DNA of 60,129 nucleotides from Clostridiales bacterium (GTDB taxonomy: Bacteria; Bacillota; Clostridia; Lachnospirales; WQUN01). Both the position numbers and the translations under genes were made by a program. Shown one piece after another: positions 27,370-36,078 of the stretch (position 1 is its first letter; each line of letters opens with the position of its first letter). Under the pieces are notes generated by a model that saw nothing but the letters and a program-made list of their open reading frames with translations, searched no databases and was not told the origin of the DNA. Location of the stretch: contig JAISVZ010000036.1 in the NCBI GenBank assembly GCA_031271295.1, positions 1 through 60,129 on the forward strand. Direction: 5' to 3'.

Positions 27370-29133
27370 TTAGTTACTTCCAAAATACTGTTCGTAAGCT
27401 GCGGTTCGTGCGTCAATAATTGCCTGACCGCCGGAAGCCATATAGTCGTCGTAACCCGAATCGAAAACGGAATCGAAATCCGCAACCGAGGCGTTTACAG
27501 CCTGGTTAAGCAGCGCGTCGCGTTTTTCCTTAAGGGGGTTTGCCATGCCGGATTCGGCTTCAATTGCCCCAACGTTATAGTGCGGAAAAATTCGGGATTC
27601 GTTTTGCGCGGCAACATAAGCTTTTTCAACATAACGCGATTCTATTCCCGCGTAGCTTAACACAAGCGATTTACCGTTTAACGAATCGTCGCCTAAATCA
27701 AGGCCGTTAATTGTAATAGTATAGTCAATATTTTGCGGGGAGTTCTGAATATATTCCGTTCCGAGCGCGGATATAATTTCTATAGAGCCGTCGTCGTGTA
27801 CGGTATGGGTAACGCCCTCGTCGCCGATTTGCAGATATTTGCGGTTTTCAACCTTCGAAATCCAGTCCACATAAAGCATGGATGCCAACGGTTCGTCGTT
27901 TGTTGCCGGGAAGAAAACCTTACGGTCTACGGAGCCTTCAACGAATTTGCGCGGTACGCCGCTGTCGTTAGTGAACGGGTCTATGGCAATAAAGCCGGCC
28001 GCGTCGCCGAAGTTTCGCTTTAAGTTGGAGTTTATAGAATCCTCTCCGTTGCGGTACGGATAATCCCAGTTATGTATGAACGAACCTACAAAACCGGCTT
28101 TGCTGTTGTTATCTTCCGTTGCGTCGCCCGCGCCGTAAATTGAGAAATCCGGCCAAATAAGCCCGTCGTTATACCACTTGTTAAGTACGCGAACGCCTTC
28201 TTTATAGTTCGGGAACATAAACTGCCTGTCGTCGAAACCGTAAATAAATACTTCGCGGTCTGTAATGGAATCCGGTACGAAGGAGTTCATAAGCGTGTTC
28301 GCTCTCCAGCCAACGTCGGAACCAAGTGAGAACGGAATCATTTTATCCGCGTCCGCGCCGAGCAATGTTTCGGCGTTGTCTTTAAACGCTGCAAGCATCG
28401 CCTCAAATTCCGCAAGAGTTTTAGGCTCCGGAATGTTAAGCGCGGCAAGCCAGTCCTCGCGTACAAATGTGTTGATACGTGAGTTGTTGGCTATTATTGC
28501 CTCAATTGCCCAAATGTGCCCGTCCTCAGGGTCCTTATTAAAATGAAGGTTATACTCCCCAAGCAAATCCCACAGGTTCGGGAAAAGCTCTTTATAACCG
28601 TCAATATAGGGGGACATGTCAAGTATGCCGCCCATTTCGCCGTATTCCTGAATTGCGGGGTAGTTGTAGGTTACGCAAACGTCCGGAGTGTCTCCTGCGG
28701 CAAGCAGGTTAACAATTTCGTTTTCCTCGCCCCAGCGGGGAACGGTTATCCATTCAATTTCAATGTTAAGGTCGCGAAGTACGCCTTCCTTAATCCAGTT
28801 TGAATAATAATTGTCCTCCGGTTTGGTTTTTTGGTCGTCAAGGCCGCGGTCGAAAACTTCCACTGTTATGTGGCGTGTTTCGGTAAACCTGCCGTCTACC
28901 AAGCCCAATTCCGCGTATGGGTTTTCTTCGGCGGGTGCCTCCTGTGTTGGTGCCGTGTCTGTTGGTGCCGTGTCCGCCGGTGCCGTATCGGTTGGTGCCG
29001 TGTCCGCCGGCGCCGGGTCTGCCGCTGCGGGAGCCGGGTTCGCGGCGCCGGGGGCATCTTCCGGCGGCTGACATGCCGAAATAAGCATTACGAGCATTAC
29101 AACAGCCAATAATGTTGATAAAATTCTTTTCAT
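27370..29133 (-). CDS. ABC transporter solute-binding lipoprotein (LplA-type, sugar/oligosaccharide)
   Basis: 587 residues. The signal peptide ends in a lipobox, LISACQ, with Cys 21 as the lipid anchor. A flexible linker of repeated PADTAPTDTAP units (about 28-68) precedes a family 1-type extracellular binding domain. The frame resembles LplA/YtcQ-like proteins that feed LplB/YtcP permeases. Both permease genes lie upstream on the same strand, so binding protein and permeases form an import operon. The ATPase is missing, as is usual when a shared MsmX-like ATPase serves several importers. ATG 29133 follows AGGAGGTAA. Confidence 0.9.
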   Translation of the reverse strand: MKRILSTLLAVVMLVMLISACQPPEDAPGAANPAPAAADPAPADTAPTDTAPADTAPTDTAPTQEAPAEENPYAELGLVDGRFTETRHITVEVFDRGLDDQKTKPEDNYYSNWIKEGVLRDLNIEIEWITVPRWGEENEIVNLLAAGDTPDVCVTYNYPAIQEYGEMGGILDMSPYIDGYKELFPNLWDLLGEYNLHFNKDPEDGHIWAIEAIIANNSRINTFVREDWLAALNIPEPKTLAEFEAMLAAFKDNAETLLGADADKMIPFSLGSDVGWRANTLMNSFVPDSITDREVFIYGFDDRQFMFPNYKEGVRVLNKWYNDGLIWPDFSIYGAGDATEDNNSKAGFVGSFIHNWDYPYRNGEDSINSNLKRNFGDAAGFIAIDPFTNDSGVPRKFVEGSVDRKVFFPATNDEPLASMLYVDWISKVENRKYLQIGDEGVTHTVHDDGSIEIISALGTEYIQNSPQNIDYTITINGLDLGDDSLNGKSLVLSYAGIESRYVEKAYVAAQNESRIFPHYNVGAIEAESGMANPLKEKRDALLNQAVNASVADFDSVFDSGYDDYMASGGQAIIDARTAAYEQYFGSN

Positions 29134-29189
29134 GTTTACCTCCTGTTATTAATAATAATATATACTGCGGAGCGGTTTGGCTAAACTTA

Positions 29190-30083
29190 TTAACCTTTTT
29201 CCGCACCGATAGTAACGCCTGTAATAAAGTATCTTTGAAGCCACGGATATATCATAAGAATCGGAACTGTGGCAAACATAACCGAAGCCGCCTTAAACGT
29301 TTCGGAAAGCCCTTGGGTGGAAGAAGTGCCCTCGGTAAGAGCGGTTTCAAAGCTTGCGCTAACATTTATTATGTTGTAAAGCAAATACTGTATGGGGTAA
29401 TAGTCGCGGTTGCGGCTCATAAACATAAGAGCGTCGGAATAACCGTTCCACCTTCCAACCGCGTAAAACAGCGAAAGCGTAGCTATAACCGATGTTGAAA
29501 GCGGCAGGTAAATTTTAATTAATATTCGTATAGGCCCCGCGCCGTCTATTTCGGCGGATTCGCGCAGGCTGTCAGGTATGCCGAAAAGGAAACTGCGCAT
29601 GATAATTAAATTAAAAACGCTTAAGCAATATGGAAGCATAAGCACAAGGGGACTGCCGATAAGGTTTAATTCCTTAAGAACCAAGTAAGTGGGTATTGTA
29701 CCCGCACCGAAATACATAGTGAATAAAAAAATGAAGTTTATAACTCTTCGCCCTTTAAGATGGTCGTAAATAAGGGGGAACGAGGCGATTGTTGTCATAA
29801 ACATGGAAAGAATTGTACACATTACCGTTAAAATTGCCGTCCAGATAAGGGAACGCACATAACGCGCATCCGACAAAATGGTTTGGTACGCGTTTAACGT
29901 AAACCCTTTGGGCAAAAGAGCAATCTCGTTTCTTATAAGAAGCCCAGGGTCTGAAAGGGAGCGCGCCAAAAGAGTTACCATTGGCAAAATACAAATTAAA
30001 ATAACTAAAACACAAAAAAGCGCAATTAAATAGTCCCCAATTGTTGCTCGTTTTAATTTGCTATGCTGAAGCTGAGTTTCCAT
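29190..30083 (-). CDS. ABC sugar transporter permease, YtcP/AraQ-like
   Basis: 297 residues with six predicted membrane spans and the inner-membrane ABC loop (ESAEIDGAGPIRILIKIYLPLS, an EAA-type motif) that docks the ATPase. Second permease of the importer. ATG 30083 follows AAAGGAGG. It lies 14 nt downstream of the LplB-like gene. Confidence 0.93.
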   Translation of the reverse strand: METQLQHSKLKRATIGDYLIALFCVLVILICILPMVTLLARSLSDPGLLIRNEIALLPKGFTLNAYQTILSDARYVRSLIWTAILTVMCTILSMFMTTIASFPLIYDHLKGRRVINFIFLFTMYFGAGTIPTYLVLKELNLIGSPLVLMLPYCLSVFNLIIMRSFLFGIPDSLRESAEIDGAGPIRILIKIYLPLSTSVIATLSLFYAVGRWNGYSDALMFMSRNRDYYPIQYLLYNIINVSASFETALTEGTSSTQGLSETFKAASVMFATVPILMIYPWLQRYFITGVTIGAEKG

Positions 30084-30097
30084 TTATATACCTCCTT

Positions 30098-31066
30098 TTA
30101 CCAAACACCGCGTTCGCCGAATTTTTTGGCTAATGCGTTAGAACCGAGCAGGAATATTAAGCAAACGACGGATTGAAACAAACCTACGGCTGTGGCAAGC
30201 TCAAATTTGGAGCTTGTTATACCGTTTACATAAACAAAAATTGAAAGAACGTCTGAAACGCCTTTTACCAGCTGGTTACGAAGCGCCCACGGCCTGTCAA
30301 AATCGCTCCCTATTATTCGCCCTAAGTTCATAATAAGCAGTGTTACTATTGTTGAGCGTATGCCGGGCAGGGTTATGTGCCATATTTTGCGAAGACGCGA
30401 CGCACCGTCCACAGCAGCCGCCTCGTAAAGTTCCGGGCTTATTCCGGTTATTGCGGCCAAATATATAATGGAACCCCAGCCTAAGTTTTGCCACACGCCT
30501 AATAAACAGAAGGTTATTATCCAGTTCACCTCTCGGTCGAGAAAGTGAATGGATTCCATTCCTAAATTATTAATGAAAATATTCACAAGCCCGGTTGATG
30601 TTGCAAAAAGCTGATTGGCTAAGCTTGCGATAATAATCCATGACAAAAAGTGGGGCATGTAGGAAACTGTTTGAGTTAAGCGTTTAAATTTTCGAAAAGG
30701 CAGTTCGTTAAGAAGAACCGCTAAAATAATTGGGGCGGGAAAACCCACAACCAAATCCAAAAGGTTAAGCCCCAGAGTATTACGTATTGCATAACGAAAA
30801 TCCCGATTTCTAAACGCTTCAATAAAGTATTTAAAACCGTAATTATCCGCCCACTCCATTTCCCATATGGGCATGTTAAGCCTGTATTCTTTAAATGCAA
30901 TTTGAACGTAAAACATAGGTATGTAGCGGAAAATAATAAAGTAAACAAGGGGAAGAAGCAGAAGAAGATAAAGTGTCCAGTAGCGTTTTAGGTAATTTGA
31001 TGTTTTCTTTAATTTTCCGGAATCCGGTTTTGCCTGCGGGGGGTTCACCGCCTCAATATTATCCAA
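30098..31066 (-). CDS. ABC sugar transporter permease, LplB-like
   Basis: 322 residues, six membrane spans, with the EAA motif YEAAAVDGASRLRKIWHITLPG. The start is a TTG at 31066, because AGGAGGTG lies 7 nt before it; an in-frame ATG 14 codons upstream has no ribosome site. First gene of the import operon LplB-YtcP-LplA. A cytosolic N-terminal extension of about 35 residues, rich in Pro and Lys, precedes the first span. Confidence 0.92.
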   Translation of the reverse strand: MDNIEAVNPPQAKPDSGKLKKTSNYLKRYWTLYLLLLLPLVYFIIFRYIPMFYVQIAFKEYRLNMPIWEMEWADNYGFKYFIEAFRNRDFRYAIRNTLGLNLLDLVVGFPAPIILAVLLNELPFRKFKRLTQTVSYMPHFLSWIIIASLANQLFATSTGLVNIFINNLGMESIHFLDREVNWIITFCLLGVWQNLGWGSIIYLAAITGISPELYEAAAVDGASRLRKIWHITLPGIRSTIVTLLIMNLGRIIGSDFDRPWALRNQLVKGVSDVLSIFVYVNGITSSKFELATAVGLFQSVVCLIFLLGSNALAKKFGERGVW

Positions 31067-31265
31067 AATACCGCACCTCCTGAAAGAAAAAAGTATGAAA
31101 TTGAACAAACCTTAAAATGAATTACGAAAAGATTACATCAAATAGCCAAAATTGTCAATCGGTTTTTATGCAATATTTACAAAAAAGTTGTTGCGGTGCT
31201 GTGGTGCCGGTGTTCACACTACTTCTGAAAATAGTACAGCGGTGCCTTTGAATAATAAGGTGACG

Positions 31266-31283
31266 AATTACCCGCACTTTTGC
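31266..31283 (+). repeat. Solo terminus of the palindromic element
   Basis: The 18 bases AATTACCCGCACTTTTGC are identical to the left end of the complete element (12085-12102). The following bases do not match the element arm, so this is either a decayed insertion or a site shared by chance; the first is likelier at 18 of 18. Confidence 0.6.
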
Positions 31284-31387
31284 ACATCATTACTCTAATG
31301 GCAGAAATAATTTAAGCAGCTTCTAAGGCGGCAGTTGTGAACAGAGTAACGCCTTCGGCTCTAAAATATCATTTATTTTCACAACCA

Positions 31388-31419
31388 CTTGTAATATATT
31401 CATTTTTTTAGTAGTATAT
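31388..31419 (+). repeat. 32-nt motif shared with 23732-23763 (copy 2)
   Basis: Gapless match, 28 of 32 bases, to the copy upstream of the type IIG gene. It ends about 62 nt before the TTG start of the ABC ATPase gene. Confidence 0.5.
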
Positions 31420-31481
31420 AAAACAGAAGCTTACAAAAGATTAACCACCCAAACACTCTGTGCGCGAAAGGCGGTAATAAA

Positions 31482-32105
31482 TTGGTTGAGGTTACGGATA
31501 TTTGCAAAAGTTACGGTGGTAAGCCGGTTTTAAAAAGCGTTACTTTTTCTGCGCACGAGCGGGATTTTATTTGCATTGTGGGCAGAAACGGTTGCGGCAA
31601 ATCAACGCTTTTAAATATTTTAGCGGGAATGCTAAAGGCGGATTCCGGCATACTTACGGTTCAGGAAGGCAAAACAATAGGCTTTACTCCGCAGGCGGAC
31701 GTTTTGTTTAACGATTTATCTGTTAACGACAACCTTAAATTTTGGGCAAGCGCTTCGGGTATAAAAACAAGCGGCATATGGGAAAATGAGTGTGTTAAAA
31801 TACTTGATATTGAAGATATGAAACGAAAAAAGGTGAAAAATCTATCGGGTGGCATGAAGAGGCGTGTTTCCATTGCGATATCCATTTTAAAAAATCCGGA
31901 TATTGTTATTTTGGACGAACCTTTTTCCGCGCTCGATATTTTTTATAAAAAAAGCCTTACGGATTATTTAAAAAATCTGAACGGCATGGGAAAAACAATT
32001 ATATATACAAGCCACAGTTCCGACGAAATTGTTGGGCTGTGCAGTAAGGTGTTACTTATTGAAAACGGTGAAATTACGGATAGGACTGGTGAATATGAGA
32101 AATAA
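31482..32105 (+). CDS. ABC exporter ATP-binding protein
   Basis: 207 residues. Walker A GRNGCGKS near 34-41, Q-loop, signature LSGGMKRR near 119, Walker B IVILDEP, switch His in YTSHSSDE. The start is TTG 31482. Its end overlaps the next start by 11 nt. With the exported protein and two ABC-2-type permeases it makes a four-gene exporter cluster whose substrate is unknown. Confidence 0.92.
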   Translation: MVEVTDICKSYGGKPVLKSVTFSAHERDFICIVGRNGCGKSTLLNILAGMLKADSGILTVQEGKTIGFTPQADVLFNDLSVNDNLKFWASASGIKTSGIWENECVKILDIEDMKRKKVKNLSGGMKRRVSIAISILKNPDIVILDEPFSALDIFYKKSLTDYLKNLNGMGKTIIYTSHSSDEIVGLCSKVLLIENGEITDRTGEYEK

Positions 32106-33636
32106 AAAGTTAATTGCAGCATTAATTATTGCGGCGGTTGTTTTGGCGCTGGCGGGTACGGCGTTTGCGAACAGAAACCGGCTTTTGTTGCGCTTTGCGC
32201 CGGATAAGTACATGCTTACGGCATTTACCAATACCGCAAACGCATTAAAGCGGGATGTTATAAAACTCCCGGATTTTTCAAAATATAATTTCGATTCCTA
32301 CGAGTTCGACTTTAGCACCGGTTTGAGGGATTTTAATTTCGGGTCTATGCCGGAAGAAATGGAACCGTTAATTGAGGGTATAAAGCTTGCCACACTCGGC
32401 GTTAACACAAAATTTAACCGCACGGAAAAAAAGATAAACAACACCCTTGCCATTACCGCCGGAGGCATAAGCTTAACCGAGTTTGAACTTTTTATTTCGG
32501 AGGATTTATACGCTCTGCGAAACGATAAATTGTACGATAAAACCATAACGATAAACCCGAAAACATTTTTAACCGACTGGGATAATTCGCCGTTTTTTTC
32601 GGGGTTAGCGCCTTCGTCGGATTTAGAAGATTTGGACTTTGAAAAAATCAACTCAATGATTTTTGAGCAGAGGCAGGATAACCCGTTTGATGACGAATTA
32701 TTAACTCAAACCGCGCTGCAAGCGTTCGAATTTATTACGAGTCCGGAGGTTAAATACTTGGGCTCAAACGCAACTGTTTTACTTTCCGAACAAACCGAAG
32801 TTTTAAACGCAATAGAAGCGCGGTATTCAAACGAAGCCGTTAATTCGCTTTATAATTCGATGGCGCAAAGCTTTTTAAGCGCGTTTGATAAAGCCGTTTC
32901 AAGCCAAATTGAATACGCCCCGGACGAGGAAACCGCCGCGCTTATGAAAGAGGAATTTGAAAGAATAAAAGAAACGGTTTTAAGCGCAAATTTTGAATCC
33001 GAATATTTGGTTATTACATTTTTTACGGATAATGACGGGATTATAAGAATGGCGCAAATAGGAACCGGAGACGATGCCGTTATAGCAGCGCAGTCCGAAA
33101 AAATTAATGTGAAATTTAAATTGGAGCTTTCAAAACCAAGCGGCGATGCGCGTTTTGGGGACGAAATGCTCTATGAGGCGGCCGTTTCAGATTCTTCTTC
33201 CGAGGAAAACTCCTTTACTATAAGAGGTAAAAATAATCTTACAAATTCAAACGAATCCCGGCTTTATCAAAACTTCACGGCGGATATATATATCAACAAT
33301 GAAGATGTTATTAAAAATAACTTTGAAATAAGCTGGGTTCCCGAAGATGAGGGCGAATTCAGTGTGCTATACGACATTAATTCGAGCGACGAAAACATAA
33401 ATCTCAAGCTTGACGGGGAGTTAACGGCGAACGAGGATGGCTTTGCGTTCAGAAACGGAAATTTTAACATAACGTGGGACGAATACTTTCTTGAACTAAA
33501 AGCCGGGATGTCTTTAGCAAAGTATGACGGCGAAGTATCTTTTAGCGGGCAGGATACAATGCCCTTTACCGACCTTAACATGCTTGAAGTGCTTGGAATT
33601 TACCAAAAAGCGAATGAATTATTTACTTCCTTCTAA
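32095..33636 (+). CDS. Exported/membrane-anchored protein of unknown function in the ABC exporter cluster
   Basis: 513 residues from ATG 32095 (GGTGAAT nearby; a longer frame would overlap the ATPase gene by 77 nt). An N-terminal hydrophobic anchor (residues about 5-25) is followed by a long hydrophilic, Asp/Glu/Asn-rich region without Cys or recognised motifs. Repeated beta-strand-like segments suggest an extracytoplasmic all-beta or alpha/beta fold. Its position between ATPase and permeases suggests it handles the exported substrate or confers protection. I do not recognise the family. Confidence 0.75.
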   Translation: MRNKKLIAALIIAAVVLALAGTAFANRNRLLLRFAPDKYMLTAFTNTANALKRDVIKLPDFSKYNFDSYEFDFSTGLRDFNFGSMPEEMEPLIEGIKLATLGVNTKFNRTEKKINNTLAITAGGISLTEFELFISEDLYALRNDKLYDKTITINPKTFLTDWDNSPFFSGLAPSSDLEDLDFEKINSMIFEQRQDNPFDDELLTQTALQAFEFITSPEVKYLGSNATVLLSEQTEVLNAIEARYSNEAVNSLYNSMAQSFLSAFDKAVSSQIEYAPDEETAALMKEEFERIKETVLSANFESEYLVITFFTDNDGIIRMAQIGTGDDAVIAAQSEKINVKFKLELSKPSGDARFGDEMLYEAAVSDSSSEENSFTIRGKNNLTNSNESRLYQNFTADIYINNEDVIKNNFEISWVPEDEGEFSVLYDINSSDENINLKLDGELTANEDGFAFRNGNFNITWDEYFLELKAGMSLAKYDGEVSFSGQDTMPFTDLNMLEVLGIYQKANELFTSF

Positions 33637-33648
33637 AGGCGTGAACTT

Positions 33649-34827
33649 ATGTTTATTTTTAATGCCGCTTTGAAAATTATAACGGAAAAATGGCTGAGGA
33701 TAGTTTTGTTTATTGCGGCTTCAATTGCGCTTACGGTATCTTTCGCTTTAGTGGGGCAGGGGTTATTGTACGGCGATAAAATTACAGACCCTCTTTCCGT
33801 TATTATTGTAGACCGCGATAATTCTGCGGAATCCAGAATGTTTACCCAAATGTTCATGGAATACGATTTGTATAAGAACATTTTAAATTTTTCAACAAAC
33901 GGTGAAAATAATGCGCGGCAACTAATTAAGGAAAACAAAGCTACTGCGGTTATTATTTTTCCCCGAAACTTTGCGGAAAATATAAAAAACGGGAAAAACG
34001 AGCCGTTTACCGTAATTTTAAACGATGCTCAGCCGCTTAAAAAAACATTAACCGAATATTTCGCGCTTTCATTTGCCGAAATTTTGGCGGGCAGCCAAGC
34101 GGGGGTGTACGCCGCCTTGGACTACACCTATCAGAATTCCCCCGAAAACTATGAACGAATGTTTTCGGTTGTTAATTTTAAATTTTTAAACTTAGTTTTA
34201 AACCGCAATTCCATGCTTAATGTTTCGCAGGTTTCCGCCGTTTCCCGGATACCTGTTTTTCTGCACTATTTGGCGGCTTTTTGGATTTTTATAAATCTTG
34301 CGGGAATTTCGCTTTTTATTGACGTTATAAATTCGAACTTTAATACCTTTACGTTAAAAAAGCTCCGTTTGGCGGGCGCAAACATTTTTTTAACCGTATC
34401 CGGGCTTGTTGCCGGTTTTTTTGCCGCGTTTACCTGTATTAACGCGGCGTTTTTAATTCCCGTCCTGTTTTTAACGGAACTTCCCAAGTTTTCATTCGCG
34501 CTTATACTTAATACTGCGCTGTTCTTCTTATGCGTTTCGTGTTTGGCGGTTTTTATTTCGCTCATGTTTAAAAACCCGGCGGCGGCAAGCGTAACAACTT
34601 CCGTTTTTTCGCTTGCGGGGTTGTTTTTATCCGGCGGCATTATTCCGAGAGAATTTTTTGCTCCTGTTTTGCGTAATTCTTCTTACGCTACGCTAAACTA
34701 TTGGCTGTACGAGGCTGTTACCGGAGCCTTCACAAACAGCGGAGCGTTTGCCGCAGGCGTTGTTTTTTTAATCACGGCGTTATTATTTTTCCTTTCGGTT
34801 ATAAGGGTATATAAATTATCGTACTAA
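33649..34827 (+). CDS. ABC-2 type permease (first of two)
   Basis: 392 residues: an N-terminal span, an external domain of about 150 residues (the IIVDRDNSAES and AVIIFPRNFAENI pattern typical of ABC-2 family permeases), then five to six spans. ATG 33649 follows AAAGGCGTG. It probably pairs with the permease at 34907-36055 as a heterodimer. Confidence 0.88.
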   Translation: MFIFNAALKIITEKWLRIVLFIAASIALTVSFALVGQGLLYGDKITDPLSVIIVDRDNSAESRMFTQMFMEYDLYKNILNFSTNGENNARQLIKENKATAVIIFPRNFAENIKNGKNEPFTVILNDAQPLKKTLTEYFALSFAEILAGSQAGVYAALDYTYQNSPENYERMFSVVNFKFLNLVLNRNSMLNVSQVSAVSRIPVFLHYLAAFWIFINLAGISLFIDVINSNFNTFTLKKLRLAGANIFLTVSGLVAGFFAAFTCINAAFLIPVLFLTELPKFSFALILNTALFFLCVSCLAVFISLMFKNPAAASVTTSVFSLAGLFLSGGIIPREFFAPVLRNSSYATLNYWLYEAVTGAFTNSGAFAAGVVFLITALLFFLSVIRVYKLSY

Positions 34828-34906
34828 CCGCTGTGCGCGAATTTTTTTTGCGGCTACCGGCAAATTGTTTCGCTTTAAAATAGTTCGTTTTTTAGAGGTG
34901 TTTATT

Positions 34907-36055
34907 GTGCGGTTTTTTTTAAGCAGTTTAAGTATAAATTTAAAAAGAATATTAACAAACCCGCTTTTTGTTTGCGCGGCTTTAATTTTAATTGCGTCTA
35001 TTTTGTGTTTTTCTTTTTTTATCGGCGGCAAAAGTGAAATAACCGTAAATATAGGTTTTTTAGCGGAAGAACCGGATATTGTAACCGAACGGTTATCGGA
35101 AATTTTACTTTCCAACCGGCAAATAAATTTCATTAAATTTGAAGTTTCGCAAAAGGACGAAATGACGGAACGCGTTATGAGCCGCAATTTGGAATGCGCG
35201 TATATTTTCAACTCAAATTTCGGCGAAAGCCTTAAAAATGAGCGTTTCGAAAATACAATAAAGTTAATTACTTCTCCCGCAACAATCGCCCACGGAATGA
35301 TAAACGAAACCGTTTTCGCGGCGGCGGTTACTTCTTCGGCGGATATCCTTTCGGCCGAAATTACTGCAAATATGTTAACCCTTAACCCTGCTGATATATC
35401 GGAAGAATTTACGGAAAAAATTGAAGGGTATCACGAAACGGGTATTTTTTTAAAACCGGAATTATTGCACGAAAACGAATACGCGCACGATATTCAGGAT
35501 TTATTTGCTTTAAGGGCGCTTAGAGGTGTTTTTATAATAGTAATTTTCATCTTCGCGTATTTTCTGATACCGCGCTTTATTCAGGACAAAAACGAGGGTT
35601 TATTCAAAATGCTATCCTCGGCAAAATTTTTAATTTATTACCTTTCTCAGTTCTTAGCCTCGTTTCTGTCTATGTTTAGCCTTGGGGTTTTGTCATGGGT
35701 TGTTATTAAAATTTGCGTTCCGCATCTTCTGTTTCCGGTATTTAAGGAGGTTGTGGGCGGCGCAGCGTTTTTGGCGTGCGTAAGCTCCGCCGTTACTTTT
35801 TGTGTTTTGCTGTTTAAAAACAGCGAACCACTGTACGCCGGGTTTGTTTTTGTGCTTGCAATTCAAGTTATTTTCGGGAATCTGTTTCTTAATTTGGAGG
35901 AAATAAGCTTGATGCTTGGGCGGTTTCAGGTTTTGCCTTCGGCATATTATATGAACTATTTACTAACCGGCGGCAGTTTAGCCGTGCCCGTAATTCTCAG
36001 TTTTGCGTTTATACTGCTTGGCGCGGTAATCGCGATGCACCGCAAACACACATAA
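34907..36055 (+). CDS. ABC-2 type permease (second of two)
   Basis: 382 residues with the same layout: first span, an external domain (NIGFLAEEPD, LECAYIFNSNFGESL), then a block of spans from about 215. The start is GTG 34907 because AGAGGTG precedes it; an in-frame upstream start has no site. It ends 23 nt before uvrC. Confidence 0.85.
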   Translation: MRFFLSSLSINLKRILTNPLFVCAALILIASILCFSFFIGGKSEITVNIGFLAEEPDIVTERLSEILLSNRQINFIKFEVSQKDEMTERVMSRNLECAYIFNSNFGESLKNERFENTIKLITSPATIAHGMINETVFAAAVTSSADILSAEITANMLTLNPADISEEFTEKIEGYHETGIFLKPELLHENEYAHDIQDLFALRALRGVFIIVIFIFAYFLIPRFIQDKNEGLFKMLSSAKFLIYYLSQFLASFLSMFSLGVLSWVVIKICVPHLLFPVFKEVVGGAAFLACVSSAVTFCVLLFKNSEPLYAGFVFVLAIQVIFGNLFLNLEEISLMLGRFQVLPSAYYMNYLLTGGSLAVPVILSFAFILLGAVIAMHRKHT

Positions 36056-36078
36056 TTCAACTTATAGAGGTGACAAAA

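Larger units (their letters stand above)
31109..31481. other. Divergent intergenic region with a relic of the palindromic element
   Basis: Holds the promoters of the import operon (minus) and of the exporter cluster (plus). Contains an 18-bp copy of the element terminus (31266-31283) and the second copy of the 32-nt shared motif (31388-31419). AAAGGCGG upstream of TTG 31482 is the ribosome site of the ABC ATPase gene. No other gene seen. Confidence 0.55.
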
